Shown one piece after another: positions 1 through 11,520 of a DNA stretch of 64,000 nucleotides; the first letter of the stretch is position 1, and every line of letters starts with the position of its first letter. A model generated the notes under the pieces. That model was not told the DNA's origin. It made no database searches and saw only the letters and a list, made by a program, of their open reading frames with translations. Location: assembly GCA_903632075.3 (NCBI GenBank), contig CAHIKZ030000954.1, forward strand, positions 2,326,001-2,390,000, in the 5' to 3' direction. Both the position numbers and the translations under genes were made by a program. This stretch comes from Acanthosepion pharaonis. Lineage: Eukaryota; Mollusca; Cephalopoda; Sepiida; Sepiidae.

Positions 1-95
1 AAATGTACTTTTTATCCCATAAAATTTGGTGAAGCATTAGCAAATTTTAATTATGAAAATGCAGCACAGACAAAAAAAAAGTTTGGGAACCACTG
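1..95. mobile_element. Right end of a hAT-like non-autonomous element
   Basis: Ends TTTGGGAACCACTG, the mirror of the CAGTGGTTCCCAAA-type hAT terminus. It is similar to 14969-15044 over about 80 nt. It is followed by the octamer CCTTAGAG. The rest lies left of the window. Confidence 0.5.
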
Positions 96-442
96 CCTTA
101 GAGAAATGCTTCTCAACCTGTAGTCCTGAAAACCTAGGGTTCTACAGAGGTTGCTAGGGTTCTGTGAGAAACAGTGATAAATAGGCCAATTCATTTTTGA
201 GTAATTTTTGTTTAATTTCATATTCATAATTTTACTATACACATATGGTTTATTGTTGGAAAATCCTTGGTTATTATATTATTTAAAATTATAATAATCA
301 TAGGGAATGTATTTAGAGATGTCTGTATGGTGTCAGTGTGAAACTACTTTCAATGGTTAGTTGACAGGACTTGTAATATGGTGGATTTCTCTGGTGTGAT
401 AGAATAAGGAATTTTTAAAAACACAGAATATTCAGTACTCAC

Positions 443-479
443 CTTGAGAAGAGATTCCTCAAACTGCATATAGACGACA
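443..479 (-). CDS. Candidate second exon of the same unidentified gene
   Basis: Revcomp shows a pyrimidine tract ending TTTTTCAAG, 37 nt, then the excellent donor AAG|GTGAGT. Its phase fits the exon at 4203-4182. The acceptor is AAG rather than CAG/TAG, which lowers confidence. In a different frame the same 37 nt read VVYMQFEESLLK, so the frame is not certain. Confidence 0.35.
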
Positions 480-796
480 CTTGAAAAATAAGAAGCAAAA
501 AACTGTATATATAAGAACAGAATAATTCACAACAAATACATTTTTAAAAAGTTGAGGGGGAGAGGCTGAACTGCATCATAAGGAAAAATTGATGTTGAAG
601 TTCTGAATTAGCAGGAAAACACACAATATCCGAGATGTAAAGTGAGAATGAGATATCCAAGAGGTAAAAGAAGTGAGAATGAAATAATAAACTTTTTTAT
701 CTCTTTTTTTTAACTACCCAGTAATCTTAAATATTTAAGAAAATGTTCTAGGCAATTGAATAACATCCATATTTACAAAAGCCAACATATTTATAC

Positions 797-1010
797 AATT
801 CAGTAGAAATCATCAAACACCAATTTTTTTTAAAAGATTTTTATTTTTTGTAAATGGTGGCACATACACTACAATTTTAGAAAATAAGAGTAAACTATAG
901 TAAATTTAAAGCCAGAAAGTATCTAAAATTCAATAAAGCACTAGATTACAAAGAATATTTTCTTAAATTTTTAAGATTACTGAGTACTTAAAAATGATAA
1001 ATAAAATGTG
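797..1010. repeat. AT-rich interspersed repeat, copy 1
   Basis: Shares an ordered series of phrases with 9811-10080 and 52540-52745: CATCAAACACCAAT, TTTTTGTAAAT, TAAATTTAAAGCCAGA, TTAGATTAC..AGAATATTTTC. No coding potential; family unknown. Confidence 0.6.
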
Positions 1011-2167
1011 CTTAAAAAAAAGAAAAACGTTTTGAAATAATTTCCTTTATTTGTAAATCCTGAAGGTTTCATTAAAATCAAACAGTTATTTGACATTTAC
1101 AAGAATTTCCAAATCAATGTTTTTCAATGCAAAAACATGCTTAAATTTCCTGTAGAAATTTGTGGTCCTCCTTTGATGCAAGAAAAAACAAGATTTTTTT
1201 TTCAATTTCTAAAGTTCTAAAAAGGATAAAAAAAATAATAATTTTCACATCAAAAATGTTTTTGATCTTTCATCTTAATAAACTTTTTGACAATAAAATT
1301 TTGTTTTTATTATATTTCTTGATGCATCCTCTTTTTAGCCAATTTTTGAAAACTGCAAGCAATCTGTTGTAATGCACCAAGTAGGAGTTACCTCCACTTG
1401 TTTATATTTTTGTAATTTAACAACATAAAACGGAAGATCTGTTTAGTTTAAAGTTTAAATTACCATAACATTTCATAAATTAAGTTGCTTCTATGATGGT
1501 ATTTCTTCTGTTATTAAATTTTAAATTTAATTTTAAAAAATTTTATAGTATTTTAAATTTTTCATAAAGCATCTTCGAAAGTTAAATAAAAATTAATAAA
1601 TTATAATTATTGAAAATATGTTCATTTGTAAAAATTACTAGGTAATTAAAAACCAAAAAAAAATGCATTCACTCTGATTTCATAAATTTATGTCAATTCT
1701 GGTCATCCATATTAGATCTCACCACCTCAGCACTTATGAATATGTCAATAAAGATAATGAAAGAAACACAGGACCCGTCGTTAAGAAATGCTTGTATATT
1801 ACATTTTTAGGCTATAAGTAATGTTTATTTCAAATCAGATTAATTTAACTTTAAATTTGCCTAATTTTACTCAAATAATGTGTCACAAATATATATTTTA
1901 TTTTTGTAAAATTTTTAAACCGATAATTTTGTTTTGTTTGCAAATCTCTTAAAATTAAGAAAAGGGCCACTTTTAAGAAAATTTTCTTAAATCAGCCAAA
2001 AATCTATATAATTTCCAATCTATATAATTTTTATTTAAAATACACTAGAATATTTTACTGACTGAATGCACACTAAGCCTGACAAATAAAAAAATAAAAT
2101 ATAATAATAAATAAAAAATCATACAATATAAAAATCATCTAAAACAGAATATCTTTATACCTTAGAG

Positions 2168-2310
2168 CAGTGGTCCCCAAATGGTGCAGCATGCCTCATG
2201 TGCATTTTAAGGATAGCAGGTGAGGCAGAATGATAGAAAGACAAAGATTTAGAAACATTTTTTAAAAATCCATACCCAAAATAAATATGATTTCAAAACT
2301 TTAAATATTA
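2168..2310. mobile_element. Left end of a hAT-like non-autonomous element
   Basis: Starts CAGTGGTCCCCAAA after the octamer CCTTAGAG and resembles 14639-14755 (shared AAATAAATATGATTTCAAAA and GAAAGACAA..TTTAGAAACA). The right boundary is unclear; the end given is only the limit of visible similarity. Confidence 0.45.
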
Positions 2311-3143
2311 TTTAATCCTTAATTAAATTTAATCCTTTAGCTTTCAACTAAAGCTAAAATGAAATCTTCAAGAATGCTTTTTCATTTTTAAAAATTCATT
2401 CTAAACCTTAGGTATTGAAAATTTATACCAAATTATTGGAGGAAATTAAAACTTATTATTGAATTGCACCAATTTTCAAAGGGGAAATAAAATACCTATC
2501 TGGAAAATCAGCATTCACAATCAATCCAGGCTTTTTCCTTGGGTTCAAACAGTGAATGGCACTGTTTGGGAATAAGAAATTGAATTACTAAAAAAAAAAA
2601 AAAAGAAAAAGAGAAGAGGGTGCAGAAAAGTTCTGAGCCTGACGAAGTAGCCATAAAATAACACTAACATTTGGATTGAATTACATTTTTAGTTAAAGTT
2701 TTTTGAGCTGATAATTTTTTCCCATACACCCCCTAAAGTCATTTTTTCTTATACTCATTCTTAGTTTGTGAAATAATTATTTTTATCCTAAAAATTTGTA
2801 AAATTTAAAAAATTATTCCAAATTATTTTTACTTTTTAGGTGCAATCTGGTACACTCTTTATAAAATATGAAACATTTTTACAGGGAATAATTTTTGTGG
2901 GGATGCTGACAGTGTAAAATCGATCTCTGACTTTTTGCAGTGTTATTGGGCTTAGTTATTAATTACAACTATCAACTTTTGACACTGTGCTTACAATCTA
3001 ACTTTTTTTTTAATTTTCAGAATTTTTTTATAAAACAAAAAAAAAAAACATCAATATTTTCTGCTTCTGACAAATGTCGTCATTTAAGGAATGCTAATCT
3101 ACAAAAAAAAAAAAAAATTATTTCCAGAAATAATTTTCCTTTA

Positions 3144-3175
<32 letters not shown>

Positions 3176-4181
3176 GGACCAAACTACTTACGTAAGTAAT
3201 GCAGACTTAAAAATGATCTCATCTTTTGTTAGTGTTTCGGTTGAGTTGTATAACAACGAAGATGAGTAAAGGAAAGCCTAATGAAAAGCCGTAGCAGAGA
3301 CAAATAATTAGGAGGGGGTTTTAGAATTTACCCTTATCAAAGTTACCAAAGCCCGCCAACATGGTTAGCGACATGAACATTTAAAATTTCCAGTCCCTCT
3401 AGATTAGCAGAAATCATCTTTGAAATAATAGAGAACCGTCTGTGTTATAAATGAAAGAACTTAGATTCATTAAGGAAAAAAATTATTTTATTCTTCCTTG
3501 CTTTGATAGTCAGTCTGTCTGTCTCTGTCTCTCGTATTTTGTTAAAACCCTGTAAAAAATACAATTGATAAAAATTTGGGACTGACGATCATAAATGCAA
3601 TATTTCATCTGAAAATCTCTGACAAAACACAATTTTTTACTCAACATATTTTTACAAAAATAAATGAAATAACAAAACCGACATTAATGGTACGAATAAC
3701 ACTTAAAATGATAATAATCACTCATTTAAAAATTACGTAAGTTTTTTTATTAATTCTTAAAAGAAAACTTGTCATTAGTTCTAAAAAATGTGAACGTTTT
3801 GTTTGTTTGTTCTTTCTGTGCTGCAACAACGCGTGCTAATGACTGAAAAAAAATCACACGCAAATAACCACTAACATGAATTGTTTCTTAGTTTATATAA
3901 TAAAATTTATTTAAAAATCAGCATGAATTTGTTGTAACAAGTCTCATCAATCCGGTAGCAGATGATAAGCGTGTTACTGTTGTTACTGGTGTCTGGTTAC
4001 AGATTCGTCTCTTTCTCTACAGGTTGAATTAATTAGCAAAATAAATGAAAATATTTACAGTGAAAATTTTCTTTTCACATATTAATTCCACTTCATGAAT
4101 GGCTATTAAATTAACAATAAAAATATTTTGTTTTTAATAATATTTTATTTTAAAACGAAAAAGAGAAGAAAAAAAACTCAC

Positions 4182-4203
4182 CACTCCGAACGATAGCCGC
4201 CAT
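4182..4203 (-). CDS. Candidate first coding exon of an unidentified - strand gene (MAAIVRS)
   Basis: Reads ATG GCG GCT ATC GTT CGG AGT G followed by the strong donor GTGAGT. The G+C-rich start stands out in AT-rich surroundings. A TATATAAA-like string at 4218-4211 lies only a few bases upstream, too close to act as TATA box for this ATG. Joined to the exon at 479-443 it gives MAAIVRSVSSICSLRNLFSR, which looks like a mitochondrial targeting peptide (no acidic residues, Ser/Arg-rich). The gene would continue left of position 1. Identity unknown. Confidence 0.45.
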
Positions 4204-4849
4204 GATGACCTTTATATAGCAGAGCTAGTCTATAGTTTCGTATTTCAAGTTCTCGAGTGATCTTGATGGCAAATATTTTATAGACGTCAAATCTATTTTA
4301 AAACTTAATGAGTTTAATGGGAAAATAAACATTTAGATTAACTTTATATAGGTAATTTTAGAATTCATTTCATATTACTTTCAATATAACTTTTGAGTAC
4401 TAATTTAAAATAGCATTTTTTATATACTTTTTAAACTTTTCTTGAAATTGTAAAAAAAAAATATACACATCCCGTCTTTTAAAAAATACCAGAAAAGAAA
4501 ACCAATTTATCAACTTTATTGCGTTGATCGAAAAGAGCAGCTTTAGCTTTAAGTAAAAAAAAGAAGAAAAGGCTTTTAAAAAGATCTGAACAATTTCGTT
4601 TTGTTTCTCTTCTGATTCCAAGCACGGGAAGTTTGGACGGTGGGTAACCAACTTGTTCCCTTTTTAAAATCTACTTACTACGATATTACAAACATTTTAA
4701 AAAGATTCGACGATACAGCACAGAGTTTAAATTAATGTGTCTATTGGTTAGAAATTATTAACATCATCATGTGAAATATTTGACCAATCAGTGAAAACTA
4801 AAAAAACCCTATTTTTCTCTAGCCTACTTTTGTTTGATAAAAACCCACA

Positions 4850-5830
4850 GATTTAGACTTTCAGCGAGAAGAGATGCAGTTTCTCCATGTCATTTATACA
4901 CAAGAGAAGACATGGCGACATATAGCTCCCCCTGCAACTCGTGCTGAAATAAACATGTGTCAGTGACTTCAAACGTATCATCTCCAACAACAAGAGTGGT
5001 CAGGGAATCTTCGCTGACGATAAAAAAGTCTTTTCTCAACCTTAGATTTTTACGGTGGACCAACTAATAAGAGTGTTTTGTAAAAACAATAAAAACATAA
5101 CTTTTTCTGTAAACCAACAATCCAAAGACGTTAACTCAACTAAAAGACTATTTTACTCCTTTTTGACTCATTTCAAATTCATGTACATATGTTTGTAATT
5201 ACAATACAAATTATTTATTTAACAAGTATACCCATGTTTTCTTTATTTTTATTTTATTATTGTTTTGAATTCAGATGTTTAATATTATGGAGTTACCCCA
5301 CTTACTTTCCTAAAAAAAAAAAAACAAAAAAAAAACACCGCTAGACGACACTCTATAAGCCTAATAGACAGTAACATTCTCTGCCACTCTCTTTTTCCCT
5401 TTTCACTCAGAACGTTAAGATGTACGTCAAATGAGGAAACACGCTTTCCCACTGGGGAACGTACACGCGCGCGCACGCACCTTTCACTTCATTTTCTCTA
5501 GGAATTTCTCCTATACCAAACTATACACCACACAAACAATTCACTAGTTTAAATTTTTTCTTCATTCATGTTCATTTTTTTGTAACAGTCAGCAATCTTC
5601 TATTGTCTATGTATGCCTTGGTTTTGTTAATACATACTAATCGTTTCTTTTTATATATAGTTTTGGTGTTACTTTTTCGTTTTATTACCCGGATTCACAT
5701 TTCGAGTTCCCTATTTTTGTTGTGAAGTAAACATATCAGGAGACACATGTTTTCCACCTAAACACACGACCAACACACGCGCAACAATATAAAAAAAACA
5801 ACTTTGACGACAGAAATTCCTACACTTTAA
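4850..5830. repeat. Dispersed repeat R1, copy A
   Basis: About 1 kb similar to 13185-14080. Landmarks: AACATGTGTCAGTGACTTCAA, CAACAACAAGAGTGGTCAG, GACGTTAACTCAACTAAAAG, TGACGACAGAAATTCCTACAC. The segment around 5290-5770 is in the opposite orientation to its counterpart in copy B. Not recognised as a named element. Confidence 0.55.
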
Positions 5831-6783
5831 TATGCAAAACCCGGATGTTTACGATAAGCCGAATACGTCAAAGACCAATAAAACCATAATCTTCATACAT
5901 ATCTTTCAAATATTTTAAGGAGTAGAGAGAACATTACATCTCTTACCCCGAGTGAAACGCGCAAATGAAATTAAACAAGACTATTACACCGATGTGAAAT
6001 TTGAAAAAAAAAATTATTACAATGACAAAAAAACAATAAAACAGAATAGAAAGTTTACCAATAGGCTTGCACAAAATTTTCTTTTGCCCGTTATGATTAG
6101 GCAAGATTACAAGTTATAAAATTACAATTTATTAGGCTAGTAGGAAAATTAAATAAAGTCAATAAATAAAATAAGAATAAAAAAAGAAAGAAATTTTCCC
6201 ACGATGCAAGTAATAAAGGAACCGGAAAGTGTTTTTTGGTCATCTAGGTAATTTTATTACCCCTAGTTCAGAAAGGATAGAACCTTTCTCTTTCCACTTT
6301 CCAACACAGTGTTCGGATGTGTTTTTCAGCTCCACTAATGAAGTAAGTAATTTGGTTGTTCCAACTCATTGCAAAGCTGACTTTAACCATTCTTATCCTT
6401 ACTTACGTCGGGACCATAAAAAGAAAACCCGACATACCCAAGAGTCATTAAGAACTTTGTTTTACTAAAGTTCATATCTTCTTCTCTAAGCTATGGGTAA
6501 ATAACATGAAAAACTAGGTTCTATAGCTTTGGATGGCAACCGTTCTAGGAGAAGAAAGGGTTAGGGTATTTTCAGTATTCGGTGGGAGAACCACAAACTT
6601 TTGCCCTACCGAATATACTTGAGTATAGTGTCTATTTTTTATGATCAGTTGTTTTACGCAAAATATAGGGGTCGCACTATAGACAGGTAATTTTTTTGAA
6701 ATGTTTAAAAATTATGTATTTTTCGGTGACCTATATATAAGTTTTTCTGGAGAGGTTAAAATTCATGCAAGAAAATTCAGGAT

Positions 6784-7005
6784 TCGCATTTATCAACCTC
6801 CTTTTGACCGCAGGAATTTATCGCTTCTCGGGAATTTATTAACTTCCTTTTGATCCCCAAGTAATTATCACCCCCACCCCAACTTTTGATCTCCCAAGAA
6901 TTTATCAACTCTCTTTTGACCTCTAGGTATTTATCAGCTCCCTTTTGACCCCAAGCTTTTATCAACGCACTTTTGACACCATAAGATTTTATCGACCTCC
7001 TGGAT
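6784..7005. repeat. Minisatellite, about 28-32 bp unit, ~8 units
   Basis: Repeating pattern ATTTATCAACTCCCTTTTGA followed by CCCCAAG, diverged between units. The open frame on the - strand is a periodic peptide (K..LINS..) that follows the repeat period and is not a gene. Confidence 0.75.
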
Positions 7006-7589
7006 AATCCCATCGAATATTGATATCGACCACTTTGGGAATGACTGTTCTAAATGTAACCTCTTACCTGCAGATGAATTCCTGGTGAAGACATGGATAT
7101 CGTCAAGAGGCATTTGTTTCCGATTTACCTCATTAAGAAGAGTAAGTACTTACCTTACATAAAATACGTGAAACAGGATATTAGCCCCAAAATATACGCT
7201 GCTGCTGCTGCTAGGTTTGTTGATATTTGGGTGTGGCGTGGGACAGAGAGCAGTGGTACAACAGCAAGAATATACAACATACAATCCATGGAGACATTTT
7301 AAAATCAGAAATGGCGGACCACGCGTGGAAGAAAGCGAGAGTAAACCAACCTTTAGGGAATAAAGTCCAATTAATAGACAGGAAAGACTATTGAATTTTG
7401 AAGGAATTCACACACACACACTCAGAGTCCTTCTCTCTATCTTTCTGTCCCTCTTTCTTTTTCAATTCGATCATCAGACAAAGCATAGACTTTAAATGAC
7501 AGACAGGGAACAGCACTGTAGTTTGAAGGAATTCACACACATACACACGCACGACGTGTGCATAGATTTTAATATCATATAAGATCTAC

Positions 7590-7850
7590 TAATTAAGAAA
7601 CAGTGGATTTACGGTTTCAAAAATATGAACCCCCCAATATGGGCGACGGTGGTGGAATGACCAATTTTAACTGGAATGTCACGGGTATAGTGAGTAAATC
7701 GGACGAGTACACTTGTAAGAGCAAGCAAACAAAAGCATGTGGTCTGTTGGTAACATTAAAAGCAAAATTCCACATACTAAAATACAAAAGACACCTGAAG
7801 AAGGCTGGAACATACGCCTGAAACGTTATGAGAGAAAAACAATTATATAT
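7590..7850 (+). mobile_element. Possible Penelope-like or SINE remnant with a hammerhead-like core
   Basis: CTGAAGA (7795-7801), AGGC (7802-7805), ten-nt loop, GCCT (7816-7819) and GAAA (7820-7823) match the CUGANGA / helix II / GAAA core of hammerhead ribozymes, with a 4-bp helix II. Helix I and III are not convincing. Hammerheads are known in Penelope-like retroelements; assignment here is inference. Confidence 0.35.
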
Positions 7851-8014
7851 ATAGATTATAAAGTAGTACAAAATACAATTACTAAGAATATGTTTCGTAA
7901 TTTTATATATTTTTAACAATTGACTAAACAATGAAACATTTTATTTATATTTTTTTATACATCATATAACAGAAAGAAGGCCGAAAGTATGGACTTACTA
8001 CTCAGTCATAAGTG

Positions 8015-8196
8015 ATCTAGCGAGACAAGCTTGTTAACCATTACATCACGTTGAAGTGTCTGTGCGATTTAGTAAGAGTAGATTAGATGTAGCACAATGT
8101 CGAAAGTATGGAGCACCCAGTGAGAATCAAAGTCATTGCTCAGTCGTAAAATATCTAGCGAGACAAGCTTGTTAACCATTACATCACGTTGAAGTG
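8015..8196 (-). repeat. Tandem pair of a 44-nt tRNA-like segment
   Basis: 8015-8058 and 8153-8196 are identical. On the - strand each reads TGATGTAATGGTTAACAAGC..., resembling the A-box and D-arm of a tRNA, which suggests a duplicated head of a tRNA-derived SINE. No B-box was found. Confidence 0.45.
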
Positions 8197-8399
8197 CCAA
8201 AACACTGAAATCTTTTAGTATGATAAATATGTTATGTTCGTTTCTTTACTGTTAGTGGAATAAGCCAAGAATCCAGTCCAATCTTTGGGAACGAACCCCA
8301 AAACTTATAGAACTTAATCTGGATATTTCATTCTTAAAAAATAAAAAAATTGGATATTTTTCTTTATTGATTTTACAACCTTATGAAAAAAGAATAATG

Positions 8400-9125
8400 A
8401 AGTTTTGTTGTTTTTTGTTTTTTTTAATCATTTCACACTAAGCAGAACAATAAAGCCACTAAGACGCAAGGGGTTGCAGACTGTTAAAGAATATAAGAAA
8501 AGGAGAAACGGTATTAAGGAAAGAGAACAATAAAAGAACAGGAATTAAGAAGACAGATGATAACGTTTAACATTGCATTTAAATGTTTGGAGATCAAAGT
8601 TGACTGAGAAGCAAGAAGCCGCAAGAAAGTTCCACAAGCGAGTTGTGTGCAAGAAGAAAATGTTAGCATAGAACTTACGGTTACATCTCTCATCATTTCA
8701 ACTGTAAAATGATACAGACCTTGCCGTTATACTAGTACTGTTCTCAAATTCATAGTGTCTAGGTACCAGAGAGGAAAGTTCATCAGAACAATTACCATGA
8801 AAGTATTTATAGAAAAAGCACAGGGAAACTACATTACGGTGGTGGGAAAGTAACTGAAGCCAAGATGCCAGGTCATGATCAACAACACTGCACATTCTTC
8901 TTTTGGATTTTATCGAGGATCTCTAAATATATAGCTGAAGTACTAGACTATATGTGGCAGCAATATTCAAGGCATGAACGAATGGTCGACTTATAAATGG
9001 GTAAGATAGATTCTGGCGAGAAAAATTGTCTAGCACGACGCAGTGAACCAACTTTCATTGTAGCAGACTTAGTACTTGATTCAAAATAATCTTTCTACTT
9101 CATGTCAGCGGCATAATGGTTTTTC
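8400..9125 (-). pseudogene. Non-LTR retrotransposon 3' end, family L1a, copy A
   Basis: Decayed reverse-transcriptase C-terminal region on the - strand: KDYFESSTKSA, RRARQFFSPESILPIYKSTI, RSCLEYCCHI, then DHDLASWLQLLSHHRNVVSL and FYKYFHGNCSDELSSLVP, then (frame shifted) FFLHTTRLWNFLAASCFSV. This tail is characteristic of invertebrate LINEs. There are stops and frameshifts, and an A-rich tail towards 8400. The same family occurs at 17600 and 61050. Confidence 0.75.
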
Positions 9126-9150
9126 TTGTTCTCATATTCTCTGACACTGA

Positions 9151-9421
9151 TGTAATGGAATAACCAGTCACCCCCACGAATGATTACACTATAGGTAACA
9201 AGTACCTATAAAGTCAACCGTCTACGAGAGATTCAGTGGAGGATGTGTGAGAGCGAGATGAAGTAAGCACGTCCGACCTTTCAATTAGTGACACTCACTA
9301 CTAGATTGACCTGTGTGTATAACTGTACCGTATTTCATATTGTACTGGTTGTGTACAATAAACCTTTTTTCTAGTATCCACCTGGTGTTACGTGTTTATT
9401 CCCTTAGCATGGAATATAACA
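9151..9421 (+). mobile_element. Ty3/gypsy-like LTR (solo or with truncated internal part)
   Basis: Begins TGTAATGGAATAAC, ends ATATAACA, contains AATAAA at 9357-9362, and is followed directly by GTGGCGACGAGGATG, which resembles the primer-binding region next to 5' LTRs of Ty3/gypsy elements. No gag or pol frame follows, so the element is broken. Confidence 0.5.
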
Positions 9422-9810
9422 GTGGCGACGAGGATGTTTGACACGAACTCACACCAATATAACAGACACTGAATAACCTTTTATATCTTAGAAACTTTAT
9501 TGCCTTGCCTGGGGTGAAAGAATTAAAAAATAAATAAATTGTTTCCAAGAAACTTAAATTTATCATGTCTGATAATGTGGGGGGTTTAGGCAGGAGTCCG
9601 AGGACTGTACCACATAGCCCAGAGCCAAAAAACCGTAAGCTAAATAAATGTGTCTGAGCAAAGTCCTTTGTCCCCTCCTCCTTTTAGTGCAATGGGAAAT
9701 TGAAAAAATTAGCACAATTTAAGAATAATCTCAGCATACGTTAACAAAGTAAATGAAAATATACCTAAAGATTTTAGGGTGCTGTGGGCTGGGTTAGGTG
9801 ATATTGTTAT

Positions 9811-10080
9811 TAAGCTATATTTACTAATCATAAAGCGAAAAGCTTAATACAATTCATCAAACACCAATAGTTTAAAAAGAATTTTTAAACTTTTTTCCGT
9901 ATGTATAAAGAAACGTATTGATTTTTGTAAATATGGACGTTCATACACAACATTATAGGAAATTAGAGCGATAACTATAATAAATTTAAAGCCAGAGGAC
10001 CTAAAATTTAATAAAACATTAGATTACGGAGAATATTTTCCTAAATTGTTAAGATCACTGGGTAATTAAAAATTATATGA
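9811..10080. repeat. AT-rich interspersed repeat, copy 2
   Basis: Second copy of the family at 797-1010, same orientation, extended on the left by AAGCTATATTTACTAA, which copy 3 also has. It ends near an A-run at 10079-10094. Confidence 0.6.
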
Positions 10081-11261
10081 AAAAAAAAAAAAACGCTCAC
10101 GTTATATTAGTAAATTTTACTATTTTCTAAAGATTGAATACAATTTTATTGCATGTTTGTTCTTATATGTTACTTCAATATATACTTGTTGATTCACAGT
10201 TTGGAGTTTTTGTTGTTTTACTTGAATCCCGTACGTTGAAAGTATAATAATATAAATAGTATTGGTCTATCTACAAACGGACACCTTTACAATTGGTAAC
10301 CCCGACGTTCCAAAAATAAATCTTTCAACCAATAGGCCCTTACACACTGTACTAGATCTTGCTTTTGGGTTCAAATCTAACTGATGCCTTCCTAATAAAA
10401 AACATTTTATAGGTTCTGGTTAATATTTTTAAACTAAACCTTTTTTTTCCATCAGATTCTAATCTGGTCAACTAATCTTGTATATTTTTCCCCACTTAGT
10501 ATTCTTAACTCACTCAATACCTCAAGTCACTAAATGACGTTTCATGATTTAATCAGTGCCATTGCCCTGTTACATATTTATCAATATAATTTTACAAAAG
10601 GCTTGAAAGTATCAATCAAAGATTAATATTTTGTAAAAAATCACTCCCCCTAACAAATCAAACCTTCGTGAAGTTTTACAAAAAGCATAGTAAAGAAAAC
10701 TTATTGTCTGAATTTCTTGGATGAGGAGTTATCGATTATTTATACACGGATTATTGTATTATTATGATCTTTATTGTTGTTAATGTTGGAATATTATTAT
10801 TATTATTAAAAATAAAATATAAAATAATGATAAAAATAATAATAATTATAAATAAAATAACATAAAACAATAACATAAAACATTGTATAAAATAAATTAA
10901 ATAAAAAATAAAAATAATAAAAAATACTCCCAGCACGCAGCAAAACCTTTTCCTGTCAAAAATGCGAGCATTCTGCCAAAAGACGTTAAATTCAACTTCT
11001 TCACCGCGAACCTTGATACAGGCAACACATGTGTAACTTCTCTCTGTGGTATGGCTTGTAATATTACAGAGTAAATTATTCCTTTTATTATATATACCAT
11101 AAAACAATTGTAACTTTAAAAAAATACACACAAAAATATAAATAAATTGTATGAAATTAACATACAATTTACCATGCTTTTCCTGTTATTTGTGTACGTT
11201 TTATTTCTTGTCAAGTATGCTTTTATCGACGTGAACACGAAGCTAATTTCTACTGATGATT

Positions 11262-11372
11262 TGCATGAACTTCTACATTATCACGTTTCGGTCATTGTGC
11301 TCCCTCGGTCTTCATCAGGTGTTTGCCGATCTAGGTGATCTACAGGGAATCCAGAACTGAACTTTTATTTAA
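11262..11372 (-). mobile_element. Dispersed SINE-like tail, family S1, - strand copy
   Basis: On the - strand: GTTCAGTTCTGGATTCCCTG, TAGATCACCTAGATCGGC, ACACCTGATGAAGACCGAGG, GACCGAAACGTGATAAT. It is similar to copies at 11440-11520, 37850-37915 and 41820-41930. It carries the hammerhead-like strings CTGATGA and GAAAC. Confidence 0.55.
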
Positions 11373-11439
11373 TCGACGGTGGTAGATTGTTGTCGTTCAG
11401 TGGAATGACAACATGCCTAAAATTAAATGCCCATGCCTA

Positions 11440-11520
11440 AAATTAAATAAAGGGTTCAGCTAGAAATTCCCTGTAGGTTACCTGAATAGACAAGCACCTG
11501 GTGAAGGGTGCAGGCCACAA
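11440..11520 (+). mobile_element. Dispersed SINE-like tail, family S1, + strand copy
   Basis: AAATAAAGGGTTCAG, AATTCCCTGTAGGTTACCTG, CAAGCACCTGGTGAAGG. It lies head-to-head with the copy at 11372-11262. Confidence 0.55.

Larger units (their letters stand above)
480..4181 (-). other. Putative intron 1 of the left gene; repeat-bearing AT-rich DNA
   Basis: Holds one copy of the AT-rich interspersed family (797-1010), the left end of a hAT-like element (2168 onward) and a 25-nt T-run near 3146-3170. No further exon was recognised. Confidence 0.4.

Noticed and set aside
6229..6468. 79-codon frame on the + strand
   Set aside because: No similarity recognised, no neighbouring exons, flanked by repeats.
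7093..7141. Possible exon MDIVKRHLFPIYLIKK with a GTAAGT donor and an upstream CTGCAG acceptor
   Set aside because: Attractive splice sites but no partner exon and no recognisable protein; the region is repeat-rich.
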